From DASVRA01 sp036388855 (GTDB lineage Bacteria > Pseudomonadota > Alphaproteobacteria > Caulobacterales > Caulobacteraceae), in contig DASVRA010000026.1 of assembly GCA_036388855.1 (NCBI GenBank), positions 41,604 through 105,603 of the forward strand: a stretch of DNA of 64,000 nucleotides, written 5' to 3'. Under the pieces are notes generated by a model. That model ran no database searches. It was given only the letters and a program-made list of their open reading frames with translations, and was not told the origin of the DNA. Of the stretch, positions 49,895 to 58,115 are shown piece after piece. The position numbers were made by a program, and so were the translations under genes. The first letter of the stretch is position 1. Each line of letters starts with the position of its first letter.

Positions 49895-51290
49895 GCCGGA
49901 AGGGGTGCTCGGGCGCATCGTCGCCGACAAGCGCCAGCAGGTCGCGGCGCGGCGGGCGGCGTTGCCCTTCGAGGCGGTGCGGCGGCGGGCGGCTCCGACG
50001 CGGCGCAGCTTCAAGGCGGCGTTGGCGCGGCCGGGGGCGCGGTTCGTGCTGGAGGTGAAGCGGGCCTCGCCGTCCAAGGGCGCGCTGCGGCCGGACCTGG
50101 ACACCAAGGCGGTGGCGCGGGCCTACCGCGGGGTGGCGGACGCGGTGAGCGTGCTGACCGACGGCCCCTACTTCGGCGGGTCGTTCGAGGACTTGGCCGC
50201 CGTGCGGCGGGAGACCGAGGCGCCGGTGCTGTGCAAGGACTTCGTGCTGTCGCCTTACCAGGTGGCGGAGGCGCGGATGCATGGGGCCGACGCGACCCTG
50301 CTGATGCTCTCGGTGCTGGACGACGCCGAGGCGCTGGCGTGTCTGGAGGAGGCCCAGAGGCTGGGCATGGACTGCTTGGTTGAGGTGCACACGCGCGAGG
50401 AGCTGGAGCGCGCGCTGCGGCTTCCGGCGGAGGTCATCGGCATCAACAACCGGGACCTGCGCACGCTGAAGATCGATCTGGAGGTGACGGAGCGGCTGGC
50501 GCCGCTGGTTCCTCCTGGCAGGACCGTGGTGTCTGAGTCGGGGATCGAGACCCGCGCCGACGTGCAACGCCTAGCCCAGGTGGCGGACGCGTTCCTCGTC
50601 GGCTCGTCACTGATGCAGCAGCCGGACATCGGCCAAGCTGCTCGCGCTCTTGTCTTCGGACGCGCCAAGGTTTGCGGCCTCACGCGTGCCGAAGATGTCG
50701 CGGCGGCGCGGGAGGCGGGCGCCGCGTTCGGGGGCCTCATCTTCGTGGAGGAGAGCCTGCGCGCTTTGGGGATCCCACAGGCCGAAGCGCTGGCCAATGC
50801 GGCCGACGGGCTCGGGCTGGTCGGCGTGTTCAGGGATGCGCCCGCCGAGGCAGTGGCCGAAACGGCGGAGCGGCTGGGACTGAAAGCGGTGCAGCTGCAC
50901 GGGGCGGAGGATGTCGCTTACATCGCAAGGCTGCGGCGGCGGCTGCCGGAGGGCGTGGAGGTTTGGAGCGTCAGCGGGGTCGCGGACGCGGTGCATCCGG
51001 CGGCGGAGGGGGCGGACCGGACGGTGTTCGACACCTCGCGGGGCGGCAGGAGCGGCGGGACGGGCGAGGCGTTCGACTGGGAGAAGGTGCGGGGGCGGCC
51101 GGAGCTGCGCTCCGGGCTGCTGGCGGGGGGGCTGAACACGGGCAATGTGGCGGCAGCGCAGGCGCTAGGGCCTTGGGCGGTGGACGTCAGTTCGGGGGTG
51201 GAGGCGGCGCCGGGGGTGAAGGATTCGGCCAAGCTGGAGGCGCTGTTCGCGGCTATGCGCGGGCCGGCGCGCGAGAAGGAGACGGCGTGA
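49887..51290 (+). CDS. trpC: Bifunctional TrpCF (IGPS plus PRAI)
   Basis: 467 residues in one uninterrupted frame. Residues about 1-255 are indole-3-glycerol-phosphate synthase (RFVLEVKRASPSKGALR with the catalytic Lys, VLTDGPYFGGSFEDL, VLCKDFVLSPYQV, GINNRDLRTLKIDL, VSESGIETRADV). Residues about 256-467 are phosphoribosylanthranilate isomerase (KVCGLTRAEDVAAAREAGAAFGGLIFV with the catalytic Cys, VQLHGAED, VFDTSRGGRSGGTG, LLAGGLNTGNV). The fusion, the linker LVFGRAKVCGLT and the length (E. coli TrpC is about 453 residues) are those of the enteric bifunctional enzyme. Alphaproteobacteria normally encode the two separately. The stop overlaps trpB by one base (TGATG). Confidence 0.95.
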   Translation: MREPEGVLGRIVADKRQQVAARRAALPFEAVRRRAAPTRRSFKAALARPGARFVLEVKRASPSKGALRPDLDTKAVARAYRGVADAVSVLTDGPYFGGSFEDLAAVRRETEAPVLCKDFVLSPYQVAEARMHGADATLLMLSVLDDAEALACLEEAQRLGMDCLVEVHTREELERALRLPAEVIGINNRDLRTLKIDLEVTERLAPLVPPGRTVVSESGIETRADVQRLAQVADAFLVGSSLMQQPDIGQAARALVFGRAKVCGLTRAEDVAAAREAGAAFGGLIFVEESLRALGIPQAEALANAADGLGLVGVFRDAPAEAVAETAERLGLKAVQLHGAEDVAYIARLRRRLPEGVEVWSVSGVADAVHPAAEGADRTVFDTSRGGRSGGTGEAFDWEKVRGRPELRSGLLAGGLNTGNVAAAQALGPWAVDVSSGVEAAPGVKDSAKLEALFAAMRGPAREKETA

Positions 51291-52465
51291 TGAAGATGGA
51301 TGGGCGGTTCGGCGACTTTGGCGGCGCCTTCGTGCCGGAAATCCTCGTGCCGGCGCTGGAGCAGCTGGAGGCGGCGTTCCTGGCGGCGCAGGAGGACGCG
51401 GCGTTTCAGGCGGAGCTGCATGAGCTGCTCACCACCTATGCGGGGCGGCCGACGCCGTTGACGCGGTGCCGCAACCTCGGCGGCGGGGCGGCGATCTACC
51501 TGAAGCGCGAGGACCTGCTGCACGGGGGCGCGCACAAGACCAATCAGGTGCTGGGCCAGGCGCTGCTCGCCAGGCGCATGGGCAAGACCCGGCTGATCGC
51601 CGAGACCGGGGCAGGGCAGCACGGTGTGGCGACGGCGCTGGCCGGGGCGCTGATGGGGTTCAGGACGCGCATCTACATGGGCGCGCTGGACGTGGAGCGG
51701 CAGGCTCCCAACGTGTTCCGCATGCGGCTGATGGGGGCGGAGGTGGTTCCGGTGGAGGCCGGCGGACGCACGCTTAAGGACGCAGTGAACGAGGCGCTGC
51801 GCGACTGGACCGCCAGCTTCGAGGACACCCACTACCTGCTCGGCACCGCGGCGGGGCCGCATCCCTTCCCGCTGATGGTGCGCGAGTTCCAGCGGGTGAT
51901 CGGGCGCGAGGCGCGCGCGCAGATGCTGGAGCGGACAGGGCGGCTGCCGGACGCGGTGGTCGCCTGCGTCGGGGGCGGGTCGAACGCGGTGGGCATGTTC
52001 AGCGACTTCGTGCCCGACGAGGGGGTGCGGCTGATCGGGGTGGAGGCGGCGGGGCGGGGGCTCGACAGCGGCGAGCACGGGGCGACCCTGGCACGCGGAC
52101 GTGAGGGCGTGCTGCACGGGGCCCACACCTATGTGCTGCAGGACGGGGAGGGGCAGATCTCCGACACCCATTCGGTGTCGGCGGGGCTCGACTATCCGGC
52201 GGTGGGGCCCGAGCACGCGCACCTGAAGCGGATCGGGCGGGCGGAATACTTCGGCATCACCGACGAGGAGGCGCTGGACGCCTTCGTCCTGCTGGCGCGG
52301 TCGGAGGGCATCGTCTGCGCCTTCGAGTCGGCGCACGCGCTGGCGCACGCGCTGAAGCTGGCGCAGGCGGGCGAGGCGGAGGCGATCCTCGTCAACCTCT
52401 CTGGGCGCGGCGACAAGGACATGGAGCAGGCGCGGCGGATCCTGGGGGACCAGCTGTGCCGCTAG
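51290..52465 (+). CDS. trpB: Tryptophan synthase beta chain, enteric type
   Basis: 391 residues. A PLP enzyme that condenses indole with serine. It has the PLP Lys in KREDLLHGGAHKTNQVLGQ, the phosphate loop CVGGGSNAVGMF and ETGAGQHGVATALAG. The segment REDLLHGGAHKTNQ and the N-terminus FGDFGGAFVPEILVPALEQLE match E. coli-type TrpB1, whereas most alphaproteobacterial TrpB read KRDELNHTGSHKINN. I take this as evidence of transfer from a gammaproteobacterial-type donor. It overlaps trpCF by one base and trpA by 10 bp, so the operon is tightly coupled. Confidence 0.95.
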   Translation: MKMDGRFGDFGGAFVPEILVPALEQLEAAFLAAQEDAAFQAELHELLTTYAGRPTPLTRCRNLGGGAAIYLKREDLLHGGAHKTNQVLGQALLARRMGKTRLIAETGAGQHGVATALAGALMGFRTRIYMGALDVERQAPNVFRMRLMGAEVVPVEAGGRTLKDAVNEALRDWTASFEDTHYLLGTAAGPHPFPLMVREFQRVIGREARAQMLERTGRLPDAVVACVGGGSNAVGMFSDFVPDEGVRLIGVEAAGRGLDSGEHGATLARGREGVLHGAHTYVLQDGEGQISDTHSVSAGLDYPAVGPEHAHLKRIGRAEYFGITDEEALDAFVLLARSEGIVCAFESAHALAHALKLAQAGEAEAILVNLSGRGDKDMEQARRILGDQLCR

Positions 52466-53298
52466 CCGCAGAGCGCCTGAACAACGAGCCGGGGGAGCGG
52501 TATCGCCGCGCCTTCGCCCGGCTGCGGGCGGCGGGGGAGGGGGCGTTCTGCCCCTTCCTGGTGATCGGCGATCCGGACATCGCCGCGAGCGAGCGGCTGA
52601 TCGAGGCGGCGATCGCGGGCGGCGCCGACATGCTGGAACTCGGCATCCCGTTCTCCGACCCGGTCGCGGACGGTCCCACGATCCAGGCGGCGGCGGAGAG
52701 GGCGCTGGCGGCGGGGGCGACGGTGCAGGCGTGCCTGGACCTGATCGGCCGGGTGCGGGCGCGTCATCCGGAGCTGCCGATAGGGGTGCTGACCTACGCC
52801 AATCTGGTGGTTTCCCGGGGCTTGGGCGCCTTCTACCGCGCCTGCGCCGAAGCGGGTCTGGACAGCGTCTTGGTCGCCGATGTCCCCGCGCTGGAGGCGG
52901 AGCCGTTCGCCGCCGCCGCGCGAGACCACGGCATAGCTCCGGTGCTGATCGCCGCGCCCAACACCCCTGGCCCAGCGCTGGAGCGGATCGCGCGGCTGTC
53001 GGCCGGCTACGTCTATTGCGTCGCGCGGGGCGGGGTGACGGGCGCGGGCGAACAGGTGCGGCTCGACCATGCCCGGCTGTTCGATCGCTTGATCGCGCTT
53101 AACGCGCCGCCGCCGATGCTGGGCTTCGGCATCTCGACGCCTGAGCACGTGCGCACCGCCCTGGCCGAGGGCGCGGCGGGGGCGATCTCGGGTTCGGCGG
53201 TGGTGAGCGCGGCGGCCACGCACCTGAACGATCCGGCTACGGCCGGCGGGGCGGTGGAAGCGTTCGTGCGAGGGATGAAGGCGGCAACGGCCGCCTGA
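52456..53298 (+). CDS. trpA: Tryptophan synthase alpha chain, enteric type
   Basis: 280 residues. It cleaves indole-3-glycerol phosphate to indole, which is channelled to TrpB. The TIM barrel has catalytic Glu in DMLELGIPFSDPVADGPTIQ and Asp in SVLVADVPALEAEPF, the phosphate-binding region AGAISGSAVV and GFGISTPEHV. The ending GMKAATAA resembles E. coli TrpA (ending PMKAATRS) and supports a common gammaproteobacterial origin for the operon. The start is GTG within trpB; the first about 14 residues are a variable extension before GERYRRAFARL. It stops 2 bp from the 3' CCA end of the convergent tRNA-Asp gene. Confidence 0.94.
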   Translation: MPLAAERLNNEPGERYRRAFARLRAAGEGAFCPFLVIGDPDIAASERLIEAAIAGGADMLELGIPFSDPVADGPTIQAAAERALAAGATVQACLDLIGRVRARHPELPIGVLTYANLVVSRGLGAFYRACAEAGLDSVLVADVPALEAEPFAAAARDHGIAPVLIAAPNTPGPALERIARLSAGYVYCVARGGVTGAGEQVRLDHARLFDRLIALNAPPPMLGFGISTPEHVRTALAEGAAGAISGSAVVSAAATHLNDPATAGGAVEAFVRGMKAATAA

Positions 53299-53300
53299 AG

Positions 53301-53377
<77 letters not shown>

Positions 53378-53529
53378 GTCCATGCGACGGGCCCAAGGCC
53401 GGTCGCGCGAGGGCGGTGACATAGGTCGCGGCGCTCCCCTGTGTCAATTGCGGCAAGAGCGCCCGAACGCGTTTGAAGCGGGCGCGGGCGTGGTCTAGAA
53501 GGCCGTCGAGTCCTCCCCCGGCGGCCCCG

Positions 53530-53907
53530 ATGAACGCGTTCCTGCTCCAGTATCTGCCGATCGTCATCTTCATGGGGCTGGCGACGGGGCTGGGCGTGGC
53601 CTTCATCGTCGGCGCGTGGGTGCTGGCGCCCAAGCATCCCGATCCGGAGAAGAACAGCGCCTACGAGTGCGGCTTCAACGCCTTCGATGACGCGCGGATG
53701 AAATTCGACGTGCGGTTCTACCTGGTCTCGATCCTGTTCATCATCTTCGACCTGGAGGTGGCCTTCCTGTTCCCGTGGGCGGTCTCCATCTTCAAGCTGC
53801 CGCAGGCGCAGATGGAATTCGCGTTCTGGTCGATGATGCTGTTCCTCGGCGTCCTCACCGTGGGCTTCGTCTACGAGTGGAAGAAGGGAGCCCTGGAATG
53901 GGAGTGA
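53530..53907 (+). CDS. nuoA: NADH-quinone oxidoreductase subunit A
   Basis: 125 residues, three TM helices (LLQYLPIVIFMGLATGLGVAF; VRFYLVSILFIIFDLEVAFLF; MEFAFWSMMLFLGVLTVGFVYEW). The conserved loop KNSAYECGFNAFDDARMKFDVRFY is the NuoA signature. It belongs to the membrane arm near the quinone site. First gene of the complex I operon; the start follows a Pro-rich in-frame extension that is rejected. It overlaps nuoB by 10 bp. Confidence 0.96.
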   Translation: MNAFLLQYLPIVIFMGLATGLGVAFIVGAWVLAPKHPDPEKNSAYECGFNAFDDARMKFDVRFYLVSILFIIFDLEVAFLFPWAVSIFKLPQAQMEFAFWSMMLFLGVLTVGFVYEWKKGALEWE

Positions 53908-54479
53908 TCGCGCCGGAGGCGAAGGAGGTGCAGGCCTACGGAACCGCCGCGCGGTCGACCGTCGAGGGGTACGACCCGAAGACGCATGACGGCTTCTTCG
54001 AGCACGCCAACGACGAACTGGCCGACAAGGGCTTCCTGACCGCCTCGCTGGACGACGTGGTCACCTGGGCGCGCACGGGCTCCTTGATGTGGATGACCTT
54101 CGGCCTGGCCTGCTGCGCGGTGGAGATGATGCAGGCGTCGATGCCGCGCTACGACCTGGAGCGGTTCGGGTTCGCGCCGCGCGCCAGCCCGCGCCAGTCG
54201 GACGTGATGATCGTAGCCGGCACCCTGACCAACAAGATGGCTCCGGCGCTGCGCAAGGTCTACGACCAGATGCCCGAGCCGCGCTACGTGATCTCGATGG
54301 GGTCGTGCGCCAACGGCGGGGGGTATTACCACTACAGCTATGCGGTGGTGCGTGGGTGCGACCGGATCGTGCCGGTGGATGTGTATGTGCCGGGATGTCC
54401 GCCGACGGCGGAGGCGCTCGTGTACGGGGTGCTGATGCTGCAGAAGAAGATCCGCCGCACCGGGGGGATCGAGCGGTGA
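53898..54479 (+). CDS. nuoB: NADH-quinone oxidoreductase subunit B
   Basis: 193 residues of the peripheral arm. It binds cluster N2, the last iron-sulfur centre before quinone. Ligands are the adjacent Cys72-Cys73 in GLACCAVEMM, Cys137 in MGSCANGGGYYHYSYAV and Cys167 in VPGCPPTAEAL. The N-terminal about 50 residues are a variable extension. The ATG is within the nuoA end. It is followed by a REP-like element, not directly by nuoC. Confidence 0.97.
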   Translation: MGVIAPEAKEVQAYGTAARSTVEGYDPKTHDGFFEHANDELADKGFLTASLDDVVTWARTGSLMWMTFGLACCAVEMMQASMPRYDLERFGFAPRASPRQSDVMIVAGTLTNKMAPALRKVYDQMPEPRYVISMGSCANGGGYYHYSYAVVRGCDRIVPVDVYVPGCPPTAEALVYGVLMLQKKIRRTGGIER

Positions 54480-54509
54480 TGAGGCTCGGTTCTTGGCCCG
54501 AAAGCCCCG

Positions 54510-54598
54510 CCCTTCGACAGGCTCAGGGTGAGGCTTTCTACTGCGGCATCGGCGCGAGCCAGTCGTCCATTAGCCCTCATCCTGAGCTTGTCGAAGGA
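54510..54598. repeat. REP-like inverted repeat between nuoB and nuoC
   Basis: CCCTTCGACAGGCTCAGGGT followed by GAGG (54510-54533) is nearly the inverse of CCCTCATCCTGAGCTTGTCG followed by AAGGA (54574-54598), with a 40-nt spacer. The CTTCGACAGGCTCAG motif is a widely dispersed intergenic repeat of GC-rich proteobacteria. It may form an mRNA hairpin that affects downstream nuo expression. Confidence 0.8.
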
Positions 54599-54639
54599 CG
54601 AGGGCGGGTCATGGTCGGCGGCGCAAGGAAAGCTGCTCA

Positions 54640-55290
54640 ATGAGCTGGCCGGTTTCATCTGAAGAACTGGCTCAGCTCGGTCATTCCATCCAGGGGAACA
54701 GCGCCGGCGGGGTGACGGCGTTCAAGGTCGCCTATGGCGAGCTTACGCTGCAGGCGGTGGCGCACCGGATCGTCGAGGTGCTGACGCAGCTGCGCGATCA
54801 TCCGGAGTGGCGGTTCCAGCAGTTGGTGGACATCGCCGGGGCGGACTACCCGGACCGGCCGCTGCGGTTCGACGTGGTCTATCACCTGCTGTCGCTGACC
54901 AAGAACCAGCGCATCCGGATCAAGATCGAGACGGACGAGGACACGCCGGTGCCTTCGGTGGCGTCGGTGTATCCGTCGGCCGACTGGTTCGAGCGCGAGG
55001 CGTTCGACATGTTCGGGATCTTCTTCGAGGGGCATCCCGATTTGCGGCGGCTGCTCACCGACTACGGGTTCGAGGGGTATCCGCTGCGCAAGGACTTCCC
55101 GATGACCGGCTACGTCGAGGTCCGCTACGACGAGGAGCTGAAGCGGGTGGTCTATGAGCCGGTGAAGCTGGTGCAGGAGTTCCGCCAGTTCGACTTCCTC
55201 TCGCCCTGGGAAGGCGACCGCCGCCAGCCGCCGGGGCAGGGCTATCCCTACCAGCTGCCGGGCGACGAGAAGGCCGAGGTGAAGCCGTGA
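54640..55290 (+). CDS. nuoC: NADH-quinone oxidoreductase subunit C
   Basis: 216 residues of the peripheral arm, not fused to nuoD (unlike the E. coli NuoCD). Signatures: RFQQLVDIAGADYPDRPLRFDVVYHLLSL, then VPSVASVYPSADWFEREAFDMFGIFFEGHPDLRRLLTDYGFEGYPLRKDFP, the classic 30 kDa-subunit motif, and a C-terminal tail YEPVKLVQEFRQFDFLSPWEG. The stop overlaps the nuoD GTG (GTGA). Confidence 0.97.
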   Translation: MSWPVSSEELAQLGHSIQGNSAGGVTAFKVAYGELTLQAVAHRIVEVLTQLRDHPEWRFQQLVDIAGADYPDRPLRFDVVYHLLSLTKNQRIRIKIETDEDTPVPSVASVYPSADWFEREAFDMFGIFFEGHPDLRRLLTDYGFEGYPLRKDFPMTGYVEVRYDEELKRVVYEPVKLVQEFRQFDFLSPWEGDRRQPPGQGYPYQLPGDEKAEVKP

Positions 55291-56579
55291 CGGGGGCCGC
55301 GGCTCCGGCCGAGGGACGGGTTGACGTCTCCAACACCACCATTTCGGACGAGGGCGACCGCCGGCGCGAGGTGACGCTGGAGAGCATCCCTGGCGACTCC
55401 ACCCAGCCGGAGCGGAAGTTCACCATCAACTTTGGCCCGCAACACCCTGCCGCGCACGGGGTTTTGCGGCTGGTGCTGGAGCTGGACGGGGAGGTGGTGG
55501 AGCGGGTCGATCCGCACATTGGGCTGCTGCACCGCGGCACCGAGAAGCTGATGGAGGCGCGCACCTACCTACAGAACGTGCCGTATTTCGACCGGCTCGA
55601 TTACGTGGCGCCGATGAACCAGGAGCACGCGTGGTGCCTGGCTATCGAGAAGCTGTTGGGTGTGGACGTTCCGCGCCGGGCGGTCCTGATCCGCGTCCTG
55701 TACGACGAGATCGGGCGGATCATGAACCACCTGCTCAACGTCACCACCCAGGCGCTGGACGTGGGCGCGCTGACCCCGCCGCTGTGGGGGTTCGAAGAGC
55801 GCGAGAAGCTGATGGTGTTCTACGAGCGCGCCTCGGGCTCGCGCCTGCACGCCAACTATATCCGGCCCGGCGGGGTGCGCCAGGACCTGCCGCCGGACCT
55901 GATCGACGACATTGGGGAGTGGTGCGGATGCTTCCCCAAGGTGCTCGACGAGATCGAGACGCTAATCACCGGCAGCCGCATCTTCAAGCAGCGCAACGTC
56001 GACATCGGCGTGGTCAGCCGCGAGCAGGCGATCGCCTGGGGCTTCTCGGGGGTGATGCTGCGGGGGTCGGGGATCGCCTGGGACCTGCGGCGAAACCAGC
56101 CCTACGCCTGCTACGACGAGCTGGAGTTCGACATACCGCTGGGCAAGAACGGCGACTGCTACGACCGGTATCTGTGCCGGATGCAGGAGATGCGGGAGTC
56201 GATCCGCATCATGCTGCAGTGCGTGGACAAGCTGAAGGCCGAGCCCGGGCCGGTGATGACCGACGACGGCAAGGTGGCGCCGCCGCGCCGGGGCGAGATG
56301 AAGCGCTCGATGGAGGCGCTGATCCACCACTTCAAGCTGTTTACCGAGGGCTTCCACGTGCCGCCGGGCGAGGTCTACGCCTGCCTGGAGGCGCCCAAGG
56401 GCGAGTTCGGCGTCTATCTGGTCGCCGACGGGACGAACAAGCCCTACCGGGCGAAGATCCGCGCGCCGGGGTTCCCGCACCTTCAGGCGATGGACTGGAT
56501 GAACCGCGGGCACATGCTGGCGGACGTCAGCGCGATCCTCGGGAGCCTGGACATCGTGTTCGGGGAGATCGACCGGTGA
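55287..56579 (+). CDS. nuoD: NADH-quinone oxidoreductase subunit D
   Basis: 430 residues, the 49 kDa quinone-site subunit. After about 45 variable residues come TINFGPQHPAAHGVLRLVLEL with the quinone-binding His, GLLHRGTEKLMEARTYLQNVPYFDRLDYV, GALTPPLWGFEEREKLM, RSGVMLRGSGIAWDLR-like sequence, and the C-terminal GHMLADVSAILGSLDIVFGEIDR. It starts with GTG inside nuoC. The next gene, an AT-rich one of unknown function, starts inside its stop codon. Confidence 0.97.
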   Translation: MTGAAAPAEGRVDVSNTTISDEGDRRREVTLESIPGDSTQPERKFTINFGPQHPAAHGVLRLVLELDGEVVERVDPHIGLLHRGTEKLMEARTYLQNVPYFDRLDYVAPMNQEHAWCLAIEKLLGVDVPRRAVLIRVLYDEIGRIMNHLLNVTTQALDVGALTPPLWGFEEREKLMVFYERASGSRLHANYIRPGGVRQDLPPDLIDDIGEWCGCFPKVLDEIETLITGSRIFKQRNVDIGVVSREQAIAWGFSGVMLRGSGIAWDLRRNQPYACYDELEFDIPLGKNGDCYDRYLCRMQEMRESIRIMLQCVDKLKAEPGPVMTDDGKVAPPRRGEMKRSMEALIHHFKLFTEGFHVPPGEVYACLEAPKGEFGVYLVADGTNKPYRAKIRAPGFPHLQAMDWMNRGHMLADVSAILGSLDIVFGEIDR

Positions 56580-57061
56580 TCAACAGGCGCGCTGTATTGG
56601 TATGCTCGCTGTTGTCTTGCGCTTTGTTGCCCTCGTATTCAATTGCGGCCCCGGTTGTCCGAGATGGCGTCACCTTTCCCTCTAGCGACTCCAAAGCCAA
56701 ACAATTTCTCTCACAGTCCATTTCCTGCGGCTGGGGCGGCATGGAGCCGACCCTGCTTGATTATTTTCGCTTATATGCCGCACAAAATCGCGCCCATAAG
56801 ATTGAGCTTAGCTGGAAAATAGCCTCACGAGGATCCGATGTGCTTGTTGTGACGGAGAATGCCAAACGACCAGACGCTTTTGCCGAATTGGTGCCTACAC
56901 AACGCGAGTATTTCTACGAGGTCACAGCGTTACGTTTTGTTTTCGCTTATGCAGAGCCAGACCTAACAACGGGCCCAGACCCTCTTACAGGCTTTGCGCA
57001 AAAGCGTGATCCTATCTGCAATAACTTCTATGAGGAACAGCGTCGCCGGGGGAAAGAGTAG
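56576..57061 (+). CDS. AT-rich secreted protein gene inserted between nuoD and nuoE
   Basis: 161 residues. Signal peptide MINRRAVLVCSLLSCALLPSYSIAAP (read from GTG). The mature part, with GVTFPSSDSKAKQFLSQSIS, DYFRLYAAQNRAHKIELSW and a C-terminal CNNFYEEQRRRGKE, has two lone Cys residues and no recognisable domain. Base composition is far lower in GC than the flanking nuo genes, and codon use is visibly different (many A/T-ending codons), a sign of recent acquisition. The GTG start overlaps the nuoD stop (GTGA), and nuoE begins 3 bp after its stop, so it is translated as part of the operon. No complex I function can be assigned. Confidence 0.75.
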   Translation: MINRRAVLVCSLLSCALLPSYSIAAPVVRDGVTFPSSDSKAKQFLSQSISCGWGGMEPTLLDYFRLYAAQNRAHKIELSWKIASRGSDVLVVTENAKRPDAFAELVPTQREYFYEVTALRFVFAYAEPDLTTGPDPLTGFAQKRDPICNNFYEEQRRRGKE

Positions 57062-57064
57062 GAT

Positions 57065-57727
57065 ATGGCCGTCCGCCGCCTTGCCAAGCACCAGCCCGAC
57101 ACCTTCGCCTTCACGCCCGAGACGGCGGAGAAGGCGGAGTGGTGGCTGTCGAAGTATCCGGAAGGGCGCCGGCAGTCGGCGATCATCCCGCTGCTGTGGC
57201 TGGTGCAGAAGCAGGAGGGCTGGGTGCCGGAGCCGGCGCTGCGGCTGCTCAGCCAGGCGCTGGAGATGCCGCTGATCCGGGTGCTGGAGGTGGTCACCTT
57301 CTACACCATGTTCCAGCTGGAGCCGGTCGGCTCGCGCGCCCTGATCCAGGTCTGCGGCACCGTGCCGTGCGCGATCAGGGGCGCGACCGAGCTGATGAAG
57401 ACCTGCCGGGAGAAGATCGGGCCCAAGGACCACGTCAGCGCGGACGGCCTGTTCACCTGGCAGGAGGTCGAGTGCCTGGGGGCGTGCGTGAACGCGCCGA
57501 TGGCTCAGATCAACGACTACTATTTCGAGGACCTGACGCCGGAGAGCCTGGCGGGGATCATCGACGACTTCCGCGCGGGGAAGACGCCGCGGCCGGGGAG
57601 CTACGCCGGGCGGCGTTCTTCGGAGCCGGCCGGGGGGCTGACCAGCCTGACCGAGCCGTCGCTGTTCGACGGCTCTCGCGCCCAGAAGATCGAGCGGCTG
57701 CCCAACGCGCCGGAGCCGGCGGCTTGA
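57065..57727 (+). CDS. nuoE: NADH-quinone oxidoreductase subunit E
   Basis: 220 residues. A thioredoxin-like [2Fe-2S] subunit of the NADH-dehydrogenase module. Cluster N1a ligands are Cys97 and Cys102 in VCGTVPCAIRG and Cys137 and Cys141 in ECLGACVNAPMAQIN. The N-terminal helical part has QSAIIPLLWLVQKQEGWVP. A C-terminal extension of about 50 residues beyond the fold is common in alphaproteobacterial NuoE. Confidence 0.96.
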   Translation: MAVRRLAKHQPDTFAFTPETAEKAEWWLSKYPEGRRQSAIIPLLWLVQKQEGWVPEPALRLLSQALEMPLIRVLEVVTFYTMFQLEPVGSRALIQVCGTVPCAIRGATELMKTCREKIGPKDHVSADGLFTWQEVECLGACVNAPMAQINDYYFEDLTPESLAGIIDDFRAGKTPRPGSYAGRRSSEPAGGLTSLTEPSLFDGSRAQKIERLPNAPEPAA

Positions 57728-57737
57728 CCCCCACACT

Positions 57738-57834
57738 ACCGCTCACTCCCGCGAAAGCGGGAGCCCAGGCTTTTTTGTTGTTCCAGCGGTCGAAAAACAC
57801 CTGGATCCCCGCCTTCGCGGGGATGAGCGGTAGG
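57738..57834. repeat. REP-like inverted repeat after nuoE
   Basis: The left arm contains CTCCCGCGAAAGCGGGAG and the right arm CCCCGCCTTCGCGGGG, each itself a hairpin. Outer segments ACCGCTCA and CCAGG (left) pair with CCTGG and AGCGGT (right). This is the CCTGGATCCCCGCCTTCGCG type of dispersed repeat. It lies between nuoE and a small membrane-protein gene. Confidence 0.8.
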
Positions 57835-57845
57835 TTGGTGTTGGC

Positions 57846-58097
57846 GTGGTGAAGATCACCGAGGAGGGCCTCCGCGCGCACCGGGAGAAGGTGGACAGCA
57901 GCTGGTTCTGGATCCGCTGGCTCGGCGTGGCGCTGGTGATTCTCGGCGCGGTGTTCGCCGTCGGCAACTACAACCGCGGCTGGGGCCACGGCTCGCCGCT
58001 GGAGATCGGCGCGCTCATCGTCACCGTCGCCGGATGGGCGCTTATCCTGGTGGCGTTTCGGATGCGGAACGCCTATCAGAGCCGCCGCAAACTCTAG
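57846..58097 (+). CDS. Small two-TM protein inside the nuo operon
   Basis: 83 residues. A charged N-terminus (VKITEEGLRAHREKVDSSWF) is followed by two TM helices, WIRWLGVALVILGAVFAVGNY and LEIGALIVTVAGWALILVAF, and a basic end RMRNAYQSRRKL. GTG starts at 57846 or 57849. Its GC content matches the nuo genes, unlike the two AT-rich inserts. It has no recognised family; a membrane-arm accessory role is only a guess from position. Confidence 0.65.
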   Translation: MVKITEEGLRAHREKVDSSWFWIRWLGVALVILGAVFAVGNYNRGWGHGSPLEIGALIVTVAGWALILVAFRMRNAYQSRRKL

Positions 58098-58115
58098 AGC
58101 TCCGTTCCGCCCCGC

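Noticed and set aside
55631..56575. Upstream part of the frame containing the AT-rich gene
   Set aside because: It is an out-of-frame reading of nuoD; the signal peptide begins at the GTG at 56576.
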